A stretch of 64,000 nucleotides of DNA, taken from assembly GCF_047263945.1 (NCBI RefSeq), contig NZ_JBLAVB010000005.1, positions 310,001-374,000 on the forward strand, given 5' to 3'. Positions 42,773 through 51,906 of the stretch are shown here, piece after piece. Position 1 is the stretch's first letter; each line of letters opens with the position of its first letter. The translations under genes and the position numbers were made by a program. Origin of the DNA: Rhodospirillum sp047263945. Lineage in GTDB: Bacteria > Pseudomonadota > Alphaproteobacteria > Rhodospirillales > Rhodospirillaceae. The notes beneath the pieces are model-generated. The model was not told the DNA's origin, did no database searches, and was given only the letters and a program-made list of their open reading frames with translations.

Positions 42773-43738
42773 ATGAGAGACCCCTACACGGTTCTGGGTG
42801 TGCAGCGCAGCGCGAGCCCGGAGGAAATCAAAAGCGCCTACCGCAAGTTGGCGCGGACCATGCATCCGGACGTAAACCGGAATGACCCCAAAGCCGAAGA
42901 CAAGTTCAAGGAAATCTCCGGCGCCTATGACATTCTGGCCGACCCCAAAAAACGGGCGCGGTTCGACCGGGGTGAGATTGACGCCCAGGGCAACGAACGC
43001 GGATTCCGCCCGGGTCCGGGCGCGGGCGGCTTTCGGAGTCGCCGTGGGGCGGCCGGGGGTGGCGGCGCCGGCGCGGGCTTCGGAGGCTTTAACTTCGATT
43101 CCATGTTCGCCGACGACGACATCATTTCCGACATGTTCCGCCAAGCCAGCCGGGGTCCGGGCGGGCCAGGCGCCCAGGGTGCCCGCCCCCAGCGAGGTCA
43201 GGACGCCCAATACCGTTTGAAGGTCGCCTTCGAGGAGGCCGCACTGGGCTGCACCAAACGCATCACCCTCACCAACCGCAAAACCTTGGACGTGCGTATT
43301 CCCCCCGGTTGGGAGGACGGCAAGACTCTCCGCCTGAAGCACCAGGGCAGCGATAGCCCCAATGGCGGCCCCAAAGGTGACGCCCTGGTGGAAATTGGCG
43401 TGAAGGACCATGCATTCTTCAAACGCGACGGCCTCAACGTGACCCTGACCCTCCCCGTGTCCCTGAAGGAAGTGGTCCTGGGCGCCAAAGTTACCGTCCC
43501 GACCCTGGACGGCAAGGTGACTGTGACCGTGCCCGAGGGATCGAACACGGGCGCCACCCTTCGACTGCGAGGCAAGGGCATTCCGGGAGAAAACGACACC
43601 TGCGGCGACCTGTTGGTGAAACTCTCCATCACCCTGGATGACCCCCAAGATGCCAAACTCGTCTCGCTGGTCAAAAAGCTCAAGGACCCGGAGGTTGACC
43701 CTCGGGAAAAAGCCGGAATGCTGCCGCCAGCAGAATAG
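42773..43738 (+). CDS. DnaJ-type co-chaperone without zinc finger (CbpA-like)
   Basis: 321 residues. The J domain has YTVLGVQRSASPEEIKSAYR and the HPD motif in MHPDVNRND. A Gly/Arg/Phe-rich linker (about 80-135) follows, then two DnaJ C-terminal beta domains (VRIPPGWEDGKTLRLKHQG). The CxxCxGxG zinc-finger repeats of DnaJ are missing, which places it with CbpA/DjlA-like type B proteins that stimulate DnaK. The ATG at 42773 begins the J domain directly. Confidence 0.9.
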   Translation: MRDPYTVLGVQRSASPEEIKSAYRKLARTMHPDVNRNDPKAEDKFKEISGAYDILADPKKRARFDRGEIDAQGNERGFRPGPGAGGFRSRRGAAGGGGAGAGFGGFNFDSMFADDDIISDMFRQASRGPGGPGAQGARPQRGQDAQYRLKVAFEEAALGCTKRITLTNRKTLDVRIPPGWEDGKTLRLKHQGSDSPNGGPKGDALVEIGVKDHAFFKRDGLNVTLTLPVSLKEVVLGAKVTVPTLDGKVTVTVPEGSNTGATLRLRGKGIPGENDTCGDLLVKLSITLDDPQDAKLVSLVKKLKDPEVDPREKAGMLPPAE

Positions 43739-43774
43739 CCCCAAAGCCGCAGAGGGGGCCGCAGAGGCATAGGG

Positions 43775-44629
43775 TCACACCCCGGCGGCGGCCTCCACCA
43801 CCGGCCAAATCCGGCAAAGCTCGCCGGGTTTGGCGAAGAGCACATTGCCCACGTAGTCGGTCCAATCGATCAGCGTCCCCGGAGGGATGAAGGCCGGAAG
43901 GGCGCTCCCCCGGGGCAGGAAGGTGGCGTAGCCCAGCGCCTCCATCATGGTCCGAAGGCTCAATTGGGAGGCGCCCATGGCCTCCAGACCAAAAGGATTG
44001 AGCTCAGCGAGTACATAGGGAGGGCACCGTCTCCCCAACACCTTCTGACCGCCGGACAGGACCAGTTGTTCGGCCCCTTCCGTGTCGATCTTCACCAGCT
44101 TCACGGGCAGGGGACCGAAGCGATCGTTGAGCCCATCCAGGGTCACCGCTGTCACCCGCTTGGCCAGAGGCGCCTGGGCAGTGCGCTCGTTGAAGGGATG
44201 CAATCCCGGTTCCCAAAGGGCATGCCCCCCATCATTGTCCCGGTTCAGGTGGATCTCCCGCTCTCCCTCGGCATCCGCAGCGACACCCGCGACCAGGCGC
44301 ACCCGCTCCTCGAAGCCGTTGAGAGCCAAATTGACGCGAAGCGCTGCAAGATTGGCCTCATCGGGCTCAACGGCGACCACACCGCCCTTGGGACCGACCC
44401 GACTCGCCGCCAGGACGGTCACCAGCCCCACATGGGCGCCGATATCCATCACCCAGTCACCGGGTCGCAACAGCTTCACCAGCAAGTCCATGGTGACCGG
44501 CTCGTAGCGCTTCCCCTCCATCAGGGTGGCAAGCATGCTCCGTTGGGTGATGGGTCCATCGTCCAGCAGCAGACGGGGCGGAAAGCCCTCGACTCCGTCG
44601 GGCAAGGGAATGGTAACCTCGGCTTTCAT
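43775..44629 (-). CDS. FkbM-family SAM-dependent methyltransferase
   Basis: 284 residues. The SAM-binding motif WVMDIGAHVGLVTVLAA and the next strand VVAVEPDEANLAALRVN are clear, and VKLVKIDTEGAE is typical of FkbM methyltransferases, which O-methylate sugars or lipids. The chosen start overlaps the stop of the upstream yihY gene (ATGA), indicating coupling. The substrate is unknown. Confidence 0.87.
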   Translation of the reverse strand: MKAEVTIPLPDGVEGFPPRLLLDDGPITQRSMLATLMEGKRYEPVTMDLLVKLLRPGDWVMDIGAHVGLVTVLAASRVGPKGGVVAVEPDEANLAALRVNLALNGFEERVRLVAGVAADAEGEREIHLNRDNDGGHALWEPGLHPFNERTAQAPLAKRVTAVTLDGLNDRFGPLPVKLVKIDTEGAEQLVLSGGQKVLGRRCPPYVLAELNPFGLEAMGASQLSLRTMMEALGYATFLPRGSALPAFIPPGTLIDWTDYVGNVLFAKPGELCRIWPVVEAAAGV

Positions 44630-45966
44630 GCATCGGCCCCTTTTTCCTTGTCCTGCCCCCCAGCCGGCCCCTCGACCTCGGCCAGATCGTAAACCGTAAT
44701 AGCCAGACTGGCGTCCTCCGCCTCTGCCGCCCGATTCAGGGCATCCCGCGCCATGGGTCCCCAGTCGTCTCCGTGCCATCCCCCGTTGGTCGGAATGCGC
44801 GGCACTCCATGGCCCAGCGCCTGGATCACCACAGAAAGACGCATGGCGCGAGGGTCCCGTGCGGGAAGCAATCCACCCCTTTCATCAATGGCGACCAACT
44901 CCGCCTGATGCAAGGTCCGCAAGACTCCCCCCAACCGGTTTTCCGACGCACCAATCTTCGCCGAAAGGCTCCGCCGATCGACGGGACCACCGACACCGTG
45001 GGCACGGGCCAGGGTGACCAGGGTGGCCAGTGCCAATCCCAGGCGCAATCCGGCGGGGTCGGTGCCCTCCCGCTCCAGACGGCGCGCCGTATGCCAATTG
45101 GGTAGATTGGCCGCCGTCACGGCGCCCAGCAGAACGACCATCCAGGACAGGTACATCCAAATCAGGAAAATCGGCAGGACAGCCAGGGCCCCATAAAGGG
45201 TTTCATAGGACTGTCCACTGGTCACATAGAAGAGAAAACCCTGTCGTAACCCTGCAGATAACACCGTGGCCACCACCCCACCAACGGCGGCGTGGCGGAG
45301 CTGCACCGGACGGTTTGGAACCAGCAGATAGAGCAAACTCATGGCTAACAAGGTCAGGATATGGGGGCCTAGGGCAGGCAAAAATCCCGTTATAGGAGAA
45401 ATTACATCATGATTCACCAAAGAGTGAGCCGCAGCCAGGTAGCTGGATAGGGAGAAACTGACCCCCATCAGCAACGGCCCGATGGTCAGAACCGCCCAAT
45501 AGACCAGGATCCGGGCGACGGGATGGCGTGGCTTTTCCACTTGAAAGATCGTATTCAGTGCCGATTCAATGGTGACCAACAGCATGATTGCCGTCACAGC
45601 CAGCCCGACCACGCCAATGGCCGTCAAACCCGCCGCAGCCCCGACGAAGGCTTCGATCCGCTCCTGAACTTCGCTGATCTGATAGGGCAGAAACGTCTCC
45701 ATAGCCCATCCGATCATCCGCGACCGGACCCCATCAAAGGCCGGAAAGGCCGCCAGGATCGCCAGGGCGATGGAAATTAGGGGAACCAAAGCAAGCAAAG
45801 AGGTATAGGAAAGGGAGGCAGCCATGCGGGGAATATTCTCCTGAGCGATGCCTTTCCCTGCCACCCGCGCGAACGCAAAAAGATTTCCCGACCAAAGCCA
45901 AGCCCGCCGACGCCAGCCTCTAGAGACATGATGGGTCACATCCTTTACGGTTTCATGACCTTCCAT
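44626..45966 (-). CDS. YihY/BrkB-family membrane protein
   Basis: 446 residues. The N-terminal 300 hold six hydrophobic segments, with ENIPRMAASLSYTSLLALVP and YGALAVLPIFLIWMYLSWMV typical of the YihY (once called RNase BN) family. The C-terminal 140 residues look soluble, with a possible winged-helix-like part (RRSLSAKIGASENRLGGVLR). The function of the family is poorly known; RNase activity is no longer accepted for it. It diverges from fabI. Confidence 0.87.
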   Translation of the reverse strand: MEGHETVKDVTHHVSRGWRRRAWLWSGNLFAFARVAGKGIAQENIPRMAASLSYTSLLALVPLISIALAILAAFPAFDGVRSRMIGWAMETFLPYQISEVQERIEAFVGAAAGLTAIGVVGLAVTAIMLLVTIESALNTIFQVEKPRHPVARILVYWAVLTIGPLLMGVSFSLSSYLAAAHSLVNHDVISPITGFLPALGPHILTLLAMSLLYLLVPNRPVQLRHAAVGGVVATVLSAGLRQGFLFYVTSGQSYETLYGALAVLPIFLIWMYLSWMVVLLGAVTAANLPNWHTARRLEREGTDPAGLRLGLALATLVTLARAHGVGGPVDRRSLSAKIGASENRLGGVLRTLHQAELVAIDERGGLLPARDPRAMRLSVVIQALGHGVPRIPTNGGWHGDDWGPMARDALNRAAEAEDASLAITVYDLAEVEGPAGGQDKEKGADA

Positions 45967-46105
45967 ACGAGCTTTGCCCCCGAATTCGGTTAGTGTAGGA
46001 TGCCGCGCCCGGCGTCCCTTTGGGCCGGGCGTGACCCACAGAGAAAGCCGCGCGGCGGCAATCGATCAAGAACAAACGGTTTAGCAAACTATAAAGGGGA
46101 TACCC

Positions 46106-46945
46106 ATGACGAATTCCACCGCGCTGCTCGCTGGCAAGAAAGGCCTGGTCCTCGGACTGGCCAATGATCGCTCCATCGCCTGGGGCATCGCCAAGGCCGC
46201 CAGTGACGCCGGGGCGGAAATCGCCTTCACCTATCAGGGCGAGCCCCTGTTGAAGCGGGTCCGCCCGCTGGTCGAAGGCCTGAACCCCAACCATCTGCTG
46301 TTGCCTTGCGACGTGACGGACACGGACACCGTTGATGCCCTGTTCGAAACCATCAAGGAGAAATGGGGCACCATCGATTTTGTTGTCCATGCGGTGGCCT
46401 TCTCCGACAAGGACCAACTGAAAGGCAAGTACATGGACACCACTCGGGATAATTTCCTGATGTCCATGGACATTTCCGTATTCTCCTTTACCGACATCGC
46501 CCGGCGCTCAGCGGCCATGATGAACGATGGCGGGTCAATGATCACTCTCACCTACCTGGGCGCCGAACGGGTCATGCCCCATTACAACGTCATGGGCGTG
46601 GCCAAGGCGGCATTGGAAGCCAGCGTCCGCTATCTGGCATCGGACCTGGGAGACCGGGGCATCCGCGTCAACGCCATTTCTGCGGGTCCCATCAAGACCC
46701 TGGCCGCATCGGGCATCGGTGATTTCCGCTTCATCCTGAAATGGAACCAGTTCGTCAGCCCCATGCAGCGCAATGTCTCCATCCACGACGTCGGAAGCTC
46801 GGCCCTATACCTGTTGTCGGACCTGTCCAAGGGCGTCACGGGCGAGGTGCACCACGTGGACAGCGGCTATCACACCGTGGGCATGCTCAACATCAACAGT
46901 GTTCCGGATGTGGTCACCCTGCTCAATCAGGTTCGGAAGGACTGA
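46106..46945 (+). CDS. fabI: Enoyl-[acyl-carrier-protein] reductase (NADH)
   Basis: 279 residues, last step of fatty-acid elongation. It has the FabI nucleotide loop GLANDRSIAWGIAKA, the catalytic Tyr pair in LTYLGAERVMPHYNVMGVAK, and the Lys six residues after the second Tyr. A purine-rich AAAGGGG precedes the ATG. Chorismate synthase starts 6 bases after the stop, so the two are probably cotranscribed. Confidence 0.95.
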   Translation: MTNSTALLAGKKGLVLGLANDRSIAWGIAKAASDAGAEIAFTYQGEPLLKRVRPLVEGLNPNHLLLPCDVTDTDTVDALFETIKEKWGTIDFVVHAVAFSDKDQLKGKYMDTTRDNFLMSMDISVFSFTDIARRSAAMMNDGGSMITLTYLGAERVMPHYNVMGVAKAALEASVRYLASDLGDRGIRVNAISAGPIKTLAASGIGDFRFILKWNQFVSPMQRNVSIHDVGSSALYLLSDLSKGVTGEVHHVDSGYHTVGMLNINSVPDVVTLLNQVRKD

Positions 46946-46951
46946 CGCACT

Positions 46952-48055
46952 GTGGCCGGTGATACCTTTGGAACCCTGTTCCGTTTCTCAACCTTTGGCG
47001 AAAGCCATGGCCCCGCTATCGGTTGCGTGATCGAAGGGGTTCCTCCGGGGATCCCTCTGGCGGCCGAAGACCTGCAACGGGACCTGGACCGGCGCAAACC
47101 CGGCCAATCCCGCCACACCACCCAGCGGCGGGAAGCGGACGAGGCGGAGATTCTGTCGGGTGTGTACGAAGGCCGGACCACCGGCACTCCGATTGGTGTG
47201 TTGATCCGTAATACGGACCAGCGCTCCAAGGACTATTCGGAGATCGCCCGCCGCTTCCGCCCGGGCCATGCCGATTTCACCTATATGGCCAAATACGGTC
47301 TGCGCGATCCCCGGGGAGGAGGCCGCTCCAGCGCCCGGGAAACGGCCATGCGCGTGGCCGCAGGCGCCGTGGCCAAGAAAGTTTTGACCCATATCTTGGG
47401 CGAGTCTGCCCTTGTTCGGGCCGCCCTGGTGGAAATGGGGGGTGTCGCCATCGACCCCACCCGGTGGGATTGGGACCAGACAGGCCAAAATCCCTTCTTC
47501 AGCCCAGATCCGGGCATCGTTGAAACCTGGGAAACCCTGTTGGACGGTGTCCGCAAGGCTGGATCCAGTGTCGGCGCCATCGTCCAGGTCGAAGCAGAGG
47601 GGATCCCTGCGGGACTCGGCGAACCCGTTTATGACCGCTTGGACGCCGACATCGCCAAGGCCCTGATGAGCATCAATGCCGTAAAGGGTGTGGAAATTGG
47701 CGCGGGCTTCGAAGCCGCACGCCTGCGGGGCGAACAAAACGCCGACGAAATGGCCCCCGATGGCAAGGGTGGTGTCGTGTTTTCCTCCAACAACGCCGGC
47801 GGCGTGCTGGGGGGCATCTCCTCTGGCCAAACCCTGGTGGCCCGCATGGCGGTCAAACCCACCAGTTCCCTCCTCATCCCACGCAACAGCGTAGACTTGG
47901 AGGGCAACCCCGTGGAAGTGGTCACCAAGGGCCGCCACGACCCCTGCGTTGGCATCCGCGCCATCCCCGTTGCCGAGGCCATGTTGGCTGTCACATTGGC
48001 CGACCACCTGTTGCGCTTCCGCGGCCAATGCGGTTTCCAGGGATCCATCGGCTAG
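46952..48055 (+). CDS. aroC: Chorismate synthase
   Basis: 367 residues, the FMN-dependent last step to chorismate. Signatures are GESHGPAIGCVIEGVPPGI near the N-terminus, GLRDPRGGGRSSARETA and GVEIGAGF. GTG start just after fabI. The stop codon TAG is the first part of a palindromic repeat. Confidence 0.96.
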   Translation: MAGDTFGTLFRFSTFGESHGPAIGCVIEGVPPGIPLAAEDLQRDLDRRKPGQSRHTTQRREADEAEILSGVYEGRTTGTPIGVLIRNTDQRSKDYSEIARRFRPGHADFTYMAKYGLRDPRGGGRSSARETAMRVAAGAVAKKVLTHILGESALVRAALVEMGGVAIDPTRWDWDQTGQNPFFSPDPGIVETWETLLDGVRKAGSSVGAIVQVEAEGIPAGLGEPVYDRLDADIAKALMSINAVKGVEIGAGFEAARLRGEQNADEMAPDGKGGVVFSSNNAGGVLGGISSGQTLVARMAVKPTSSLLIPRNSVDLEGNPVEVVTKGRHDPCVGIRAIPVAEAMLAVTLADHLLRFRGQCGFQGSIG

Positions 48056-48114
48056 AGTATTCCGAGATCAAGTTGGGTCGCTTCGCGACCAAACTTGGCC
48101 TCGAAAAGGCTCTA
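48053..48114. repeat. TAGAGT palindromic repeat, copy 2
   Basis: Nearly identical in its centre to 6936-6998 (GAGATCAAGTTGGGTCGC then TTCGCGACCAAACTTGGCCT), with diverged outer arms (TAGAGTATTCC and AAAAGGCTCTA). Its first three bases are the aroC stop codon. Confidence 0.88.
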
Positions 48115-48250
48115 AAACTTATCGAAAGAAAGGGCAACGCAAATGGGAAAGTGCCCCCCAAAAAAAGTGGGGCCGAAGCCCCACGTTTGATCGTCCGATC
48201 ACAGGTTTCGCCCCTCAGGGGCGTCTCATCCTTTGATTCTTCTTTATTGA

Positions 48251-48574
48251 TTAGGGGTATATGCCCAAGGGGCTAAAGCCGTGCTGTTTGCGTAGAGCCC
48301 GCAATTCCTCTCTCAGATCCTCTTGCGCTTTCAGGTCTCCGCACTCTATGGCAGAGTGAATTTTCGGATACAGCGCCGAAAAATCACGGCTCATTTTCAC
48401 CGCACGGGACATGGTCTCGTCGACCTCGCGCAACAGCTCCTCATCGGTAAAGACCAGAACCAGAGGGTCTGCACCCCGGGGGAACGTGATGATTTCCGCC
48501 GTATGGCTTTCAGCTCCCGTTTCCATGTCCACGAAATACAGGTCTTGATCCACGTTCTTGTCATCCCATGCCAT
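48251..48574 (-). CDS. Hypothetical protein, 107 residues
   Basis: Not recognised. A small acidic protein: a predicted strand-rich first half (DQDLYFVDMETGAESHTAEI) and a helical second half (DLKAQEDLREELRALRKQ). No signal peptide or cysteine-based motif. AAAGGATG precedes the ATG. It stands alone, with an AT-rich stretch at 48640-48672 upstream that may hold its promoter. Confidence 0.55.
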   Translation of the reverse strand: MAWDDKNVDQDLYFVDMETGAESHTAEIITFPRGADPLVLVFTDEELLREVDETMSRAVKMSRDFSALYPKIHSAIECGDLKAQEDLREELRALRKQHGFSPLGIYP

Positions 48575-48983
48575 GATGTCATCCTTTGGATAGGGTCTTT
48601 TTCATTTCCCCCTTACCTAATCAAACTCCGTGCCAACAAGATAATATATTTATTTTCAATAACTTAATAAAATTCACCTGTCTTGAAAGAGATGGGTTTC
48701 ATCACTTTGCAATGCAGATTGACACTTCCTCTCAATCAGACAACGCCTCTCCCCTGTGGAATCGATCCCAAAGAATCCGACGGCAGACTGAGCCCGTTCT
48801 CAAAGGCTTTCAGCAGAGACAGGGGGAAAAAGGGGCCTTGACTCTGCCTTCCCAGGACGCCGTTTCCGTTAAGGGAAACTTAGAGATAGTCTCCGTCCGC
48901 CTCCGTCCGCTATGCTTTGTGAGCCAATGGCCGGACCGATCAACAGGTCCTGACCTCAAAAAATGAACAGGGAGATCACAACC
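48575..48983. other. 409-base intergenic region
   Basis: No credible gene. It begins with an AT-rich stretch (48640-48672), unusual in this window, likely promoter DNA for the minus-strand small gene. A TTGACA occurs at about 48719 and a direct repeat of CCTCCGTCCG near 48895-48910; neither can be assigned a role. Confidence 0.5.
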
Positions 48984-49556
48984 ATGCCCCAGCCCGACCA
49001 CCTTATTTGCCTCGACATTCCCGACGCCGAAAACCTTGGGGAAGACATGGACGCCTATTTGGCCAAGTGCGAGGAAAAACTCGGCATGGTGCCCAATGTC
49101 CTGCGCGCTTATGCCAAACACCCGGCCAAACTCCGCAACTTCGTCCAGACCTACAACACCCTGATGCTGGCACCCTCAGGTCTATCCAAGCTCGAACGAG
49201 AAATGGTCGCCGTTGTCGTGTCATCAGCCAACCGTTGTTACTACTGCCTCGTCGCCCACGGGCAAGCGGTTCGTGCCTTATCGGGCGACCCCCAACTGGC
49301 CGAAATGCTGGTGATGAACCATAAGGTTGCCGAGCTTCCTCCCCGGGAACGGGCCATCGTCGATTTCGCCTGGACGTTGACCACGGCCCCCATGTCTGTG
49401 GGCGAGGCAGAGAGAAACGCCCTGCGCACCCAGGGGCTCACGGATGCGGATATTTTCGATCTGGCCGACGTCGCGGCGTTCTTCAACTATACAAACCGGG
49501 TCGCCCACGCGACGGAGATGATGCCCAACCCCGAATACCACGCGATGAATCGCTAA
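48984..49556 (+). CDS. AhpD-like peroxidase-related protein
   Basis: 190 residues of the carboxymuconolactone decarboxylase/AhpD superfamily. The redox CxxC with its following His is in RCYYCLVAHG, the usual active site of AhpD-type peroxidase-related enzymes. ATG 48984 was chosen because GGGAG lies ten bases upstream; an in-frame ATG at 48963 lacks one. Physiological substrate and electron donor are unknown. Confidence 0.85.
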   Translation: MPQPDHLICLDIPDAENLGEDMDAYLAKCEEKLGMVPNVLRAYAKHPAKLRNFVQTYNTLMLAPSGLSKLEREMVAVVVSSANRCYYCLVAHGQAVRALSGDPQLAEMLVMNHKVAELPPRERAIVDFAWTLTTAPMSVGEAERNALRTQGLTDADIFDLADVAAFFNYTNRVAHATEMMPNPEYHAMNR

Positions 49557-49728
49557 CCTTTGCCTCTCGCCGGATACAGACTCGTCTTTTCCGACCTAGC
49601 CCCCACAGGGGTGCCTTGCCAGCACGAGGGAAACCGCTACACTGTGCCGCCTCGGCTGAGCGGTTTCCCGTTTCAGATATGCAGCCTCCTCCCCACGCCG
49701 TCCCAGTTCGGAGAAAGCGGAGTTCCTC

Positions 49729-51513
49729 ATGCGGTTTATAGGCAAGGCCTTCCTTTTTGTTTTCGCCTTTGTCGGCATCCTTTCAAGTCTGCTCATCGTC
49801 TCTCTGCTGGTTCTCGCCGGTTCCCTCTGGGATGAGCAGGACACGACTGAAGGCACCCGCGCTGTTCTCACCTTGAACATTGATGGCCCCTTCCCCGAAC
49901 GGGCGACCTCTGCGGACGCCTTGGCCTCCCTTCTTGAAGATGACGAGACCCCATCCCTGCGGGCGGTGACCGAAGCGCTGGCGGCAGCGGCTGTGGATCC
50001 GGAAATTAGAGGCCTCGTGGCCCATGTGGGCAGTGCTCCCGGCCTGGGCATGGCCCAGGCCCAAGAGTTGCGAGACGCCATCCTGGGCTTCAAGGCCTCG
50101 GGCAAACCCACCTTGGCCTATTCGGAAAGTATCGGGGAATTTGGTGAAGGGACGATCCCCTATTATGTGGCATCGGCCTTCAAAAGCCTCTGGCTCCAAC
50201 CCTCGGGCATGGTGGCCTCCACAGGATTTGCCTTTGAAGTGCCCTTTCTACGGGGTCTGCTCGACGACCTGGGACTCCAGCCAGAGGTCTTCACCCGCGA
50301 GAACTACAAAGATGCCATGGCAAGCCTGACCGACTATGGCATGTCCAGCTACCAGCGCGTTTCCATGGGATCGGTGGTCAACGGCTGGACCGATCAAGTG
50401 GTCACCGCCATAGCCAATGACCGAAACTTGAGTGTCGATACGGTCCGGGGACTGATCAACCGTTCCCCTTTGCTTGCCCAAGAAGCCCTGGACGCCAAGC
50501 TGATCGATCATCTGGGCTATCCCGACGAGGCTATCCAGGCCATCACTGACGATGCGGGAGAGACGCATCGCCAATCCCTTGCCAGCTATGCCAAACGATT
50601 GGGCGAAAAGGACCCTGTCCCAGGCGCCCGACCGGTCGCCCTGATCGTGGCGCAGGGACCGGTTATGCTGGGGGATGGGAAAAGCGGCCCCTTCGATCAG
50701 GAAGAAATCGATAGCCGCGCCTTGGCCGAGGCAATTGATGAAGCCGTCGACGACCCGGATTTGGCCGCCATCGTCCTGCGCATTGACAGCCCTGGCGGCT
50801 CCTATGTGGGATCGGATCTGGTTTGGCGTGCCATGCGCAAGGCCCGGGACAAGGGTATGCCAATCATCGCCTCCATGGGAAATGCCGCTGCCTCCGGCGG
50901 ATATTTTATTGCTATGGGAGCCGATAGGATTATTGCCCAACCGGGAACATTGACCGGCTCCATCGGCGTGCTCGCCGGAAAGGTTTCCATTTCCAAAGCC
51001 AGCTCGGATCTCAATGTGCGCTGGGATCAGGTGTCCCGGGGCGCCAATGCCGATATGTTCTCTCCCATCTCCCCCTTCGACAAACGGGGAAAGGACCGCA
51101 TGAATGCCATCATGGATACCATCTATGCCGATTTCACCGGCAAGGCTGCGGACGCCCGGAAGATGTCCGCCGAGGCCATGGAACAGGCCGCCCAGGGCCG
51201 CGTCTGGTTGGGATCCGATGCCCTGAAAAACGGCTTGGTCGACGAACTTGGAGGTCTCTCCCTGGCCTTTGCCCGCGCCCGGGAACAGGCGGGCCTGAAT
51301 CCGGAAACCCCCTTGAACGTTGTCGTCTTCCCAAAGGACACCACACCCGATTGGGTGAGCGGCCTCGTGGGCGCCGCCCGAAGCCTGGAAGGCGTGTCTT
51401 CCCTTTTGGGGCTGGCCACGACCGTAAACGGCTTGCTACAGCCTGAACTCGACGCCATGCGGGCAGTCAAAGCCGGACCCATTTCCAGCCCAATCTCTGT
51501 CTACGCCCAATAA
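49729..51513 (+). CDS. sppA: Signal peptide peptidase, 67-kDa type
   Basis: 594 residues with one N-terminal membrane anchor (FLFVFAFVGILSSLLIVSLL) and two tandem ClpP-like domains. By alignment to E. coli SppA, the catalytic Lys is Lys194 in TRENYKDAM and the Ser is Ser389 in MGNAAASGGYFIA. It degrades cleaved signal peptides at the periplasmic face. The stop TAA directly abuts a 138-bp family A repeat. Confidence 0.93.
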   Translation: MRFIGKAFLFVFAFVGILSSLLIVSLLVLAGSLWDEQDTTEGTRAVLTLNIDGPFPERATSADALASLLEDDETPSLRAVTEALAAAAVDPEIRGLVAHVGSAPGLGMAQAQELRDAILGFKASGKPTLAYSESIGEFGEGTIPYYVASAFKSLWLQPSGMVASTGFAFEVPFLRGLLDDLGLQPEVFTRENYKDAMASLTDYGMSSYQRVSMGSVVNGWTDQVVTAIANDRNLSVDTVRGLINRSPLLAQEALDAKLIDHLGYPDEAIQAITDDAGETHRQSLASYAKRLGEKDPVPGARPVALIVAQGPVMLGDGKSGPFDQEEIDSRALAEAIDEAVDDPDLAAIVLRIDSPGGSYVGSDLVWRAMRKARDKGMPIIASMGNAAASGGYFIAMGADRIIAQPGTLTGSIGVLAGKVSISKASSDLNVRWDQVSRGANADMFSPISPFDKRGKDRMNAIMDTIYADFTGKAADARKMSAEAMEQAAQGRVWLGSDALKNGLVDELGGLSLAFARAREQAGLNPETPLNVVVFPKDTTPDWVSGLVGAARSLEGVSSLLGLATTVNGLLQPELDAMRAVKAGPISSPISVYAQ

Positions 51514-51650
51514 TACCAAGCGGCGCGGGTTTAAACCCAGGCCGCTTTTCTTGCGTTCAAACGCTAGGCGGGCTTTTACGCGCCATAAGGCGCGGCGGCC
51601 ACTTGGCCGCTTCCAAGGTGCGGTGAGGCAAACTCACCGCACCTTGGTAT
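51513..51650 (-). repeat. 138-bp dispersed element (family A), copy 2
   Basis: Same length as the copy at 10817-10954, in opposite orientation. It begins ATACCAAG at the last base of the sppA stop codon and ends CTTGGTAT. A few point differences in hairpin stems are partly compensatory. Confidence 0.9.
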
Positions 51651-51718
51651 AAAGCAACCGCGAGGCTCTGCCCCATCGGCCATTCATAAGAAAAATGGAG
51701 ATTTGGGGACATTCGCCA

Positions 51719-51906
51719 CGGTACACGACAGTCCGTGCTTTTCAGTCACGGGGCTTTGCCCCGTCCCCCACTGGGGCCGAAAGGCCCCAGACCCCCAGCA
51801 TTTACTGGCCGAAAGGCCCCAGGACCCGGGCTGTTATTTTTAGAAGAAAAAAGGGGGGGGTGGGGGCATCGCCCCCAAATGGGCTTGGGCGATCGCCCAG
51901 CTGTCA
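51719..51906 (-). repeat. Family C element, copy 3, abutting folP
   Basis: The left end CGGTACACGACAG (51719-51731) is intact. Inside are the GGGGCCGAAAGGCCCC, TGGGGGCATCGCCCCCA and GGGCGATCGCCC hairpins in reverse order to copies 1 and 4. The right end has decayed to CTGTCA, which contains the folP stop codon on the minus strand. Confidence 0.8.
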
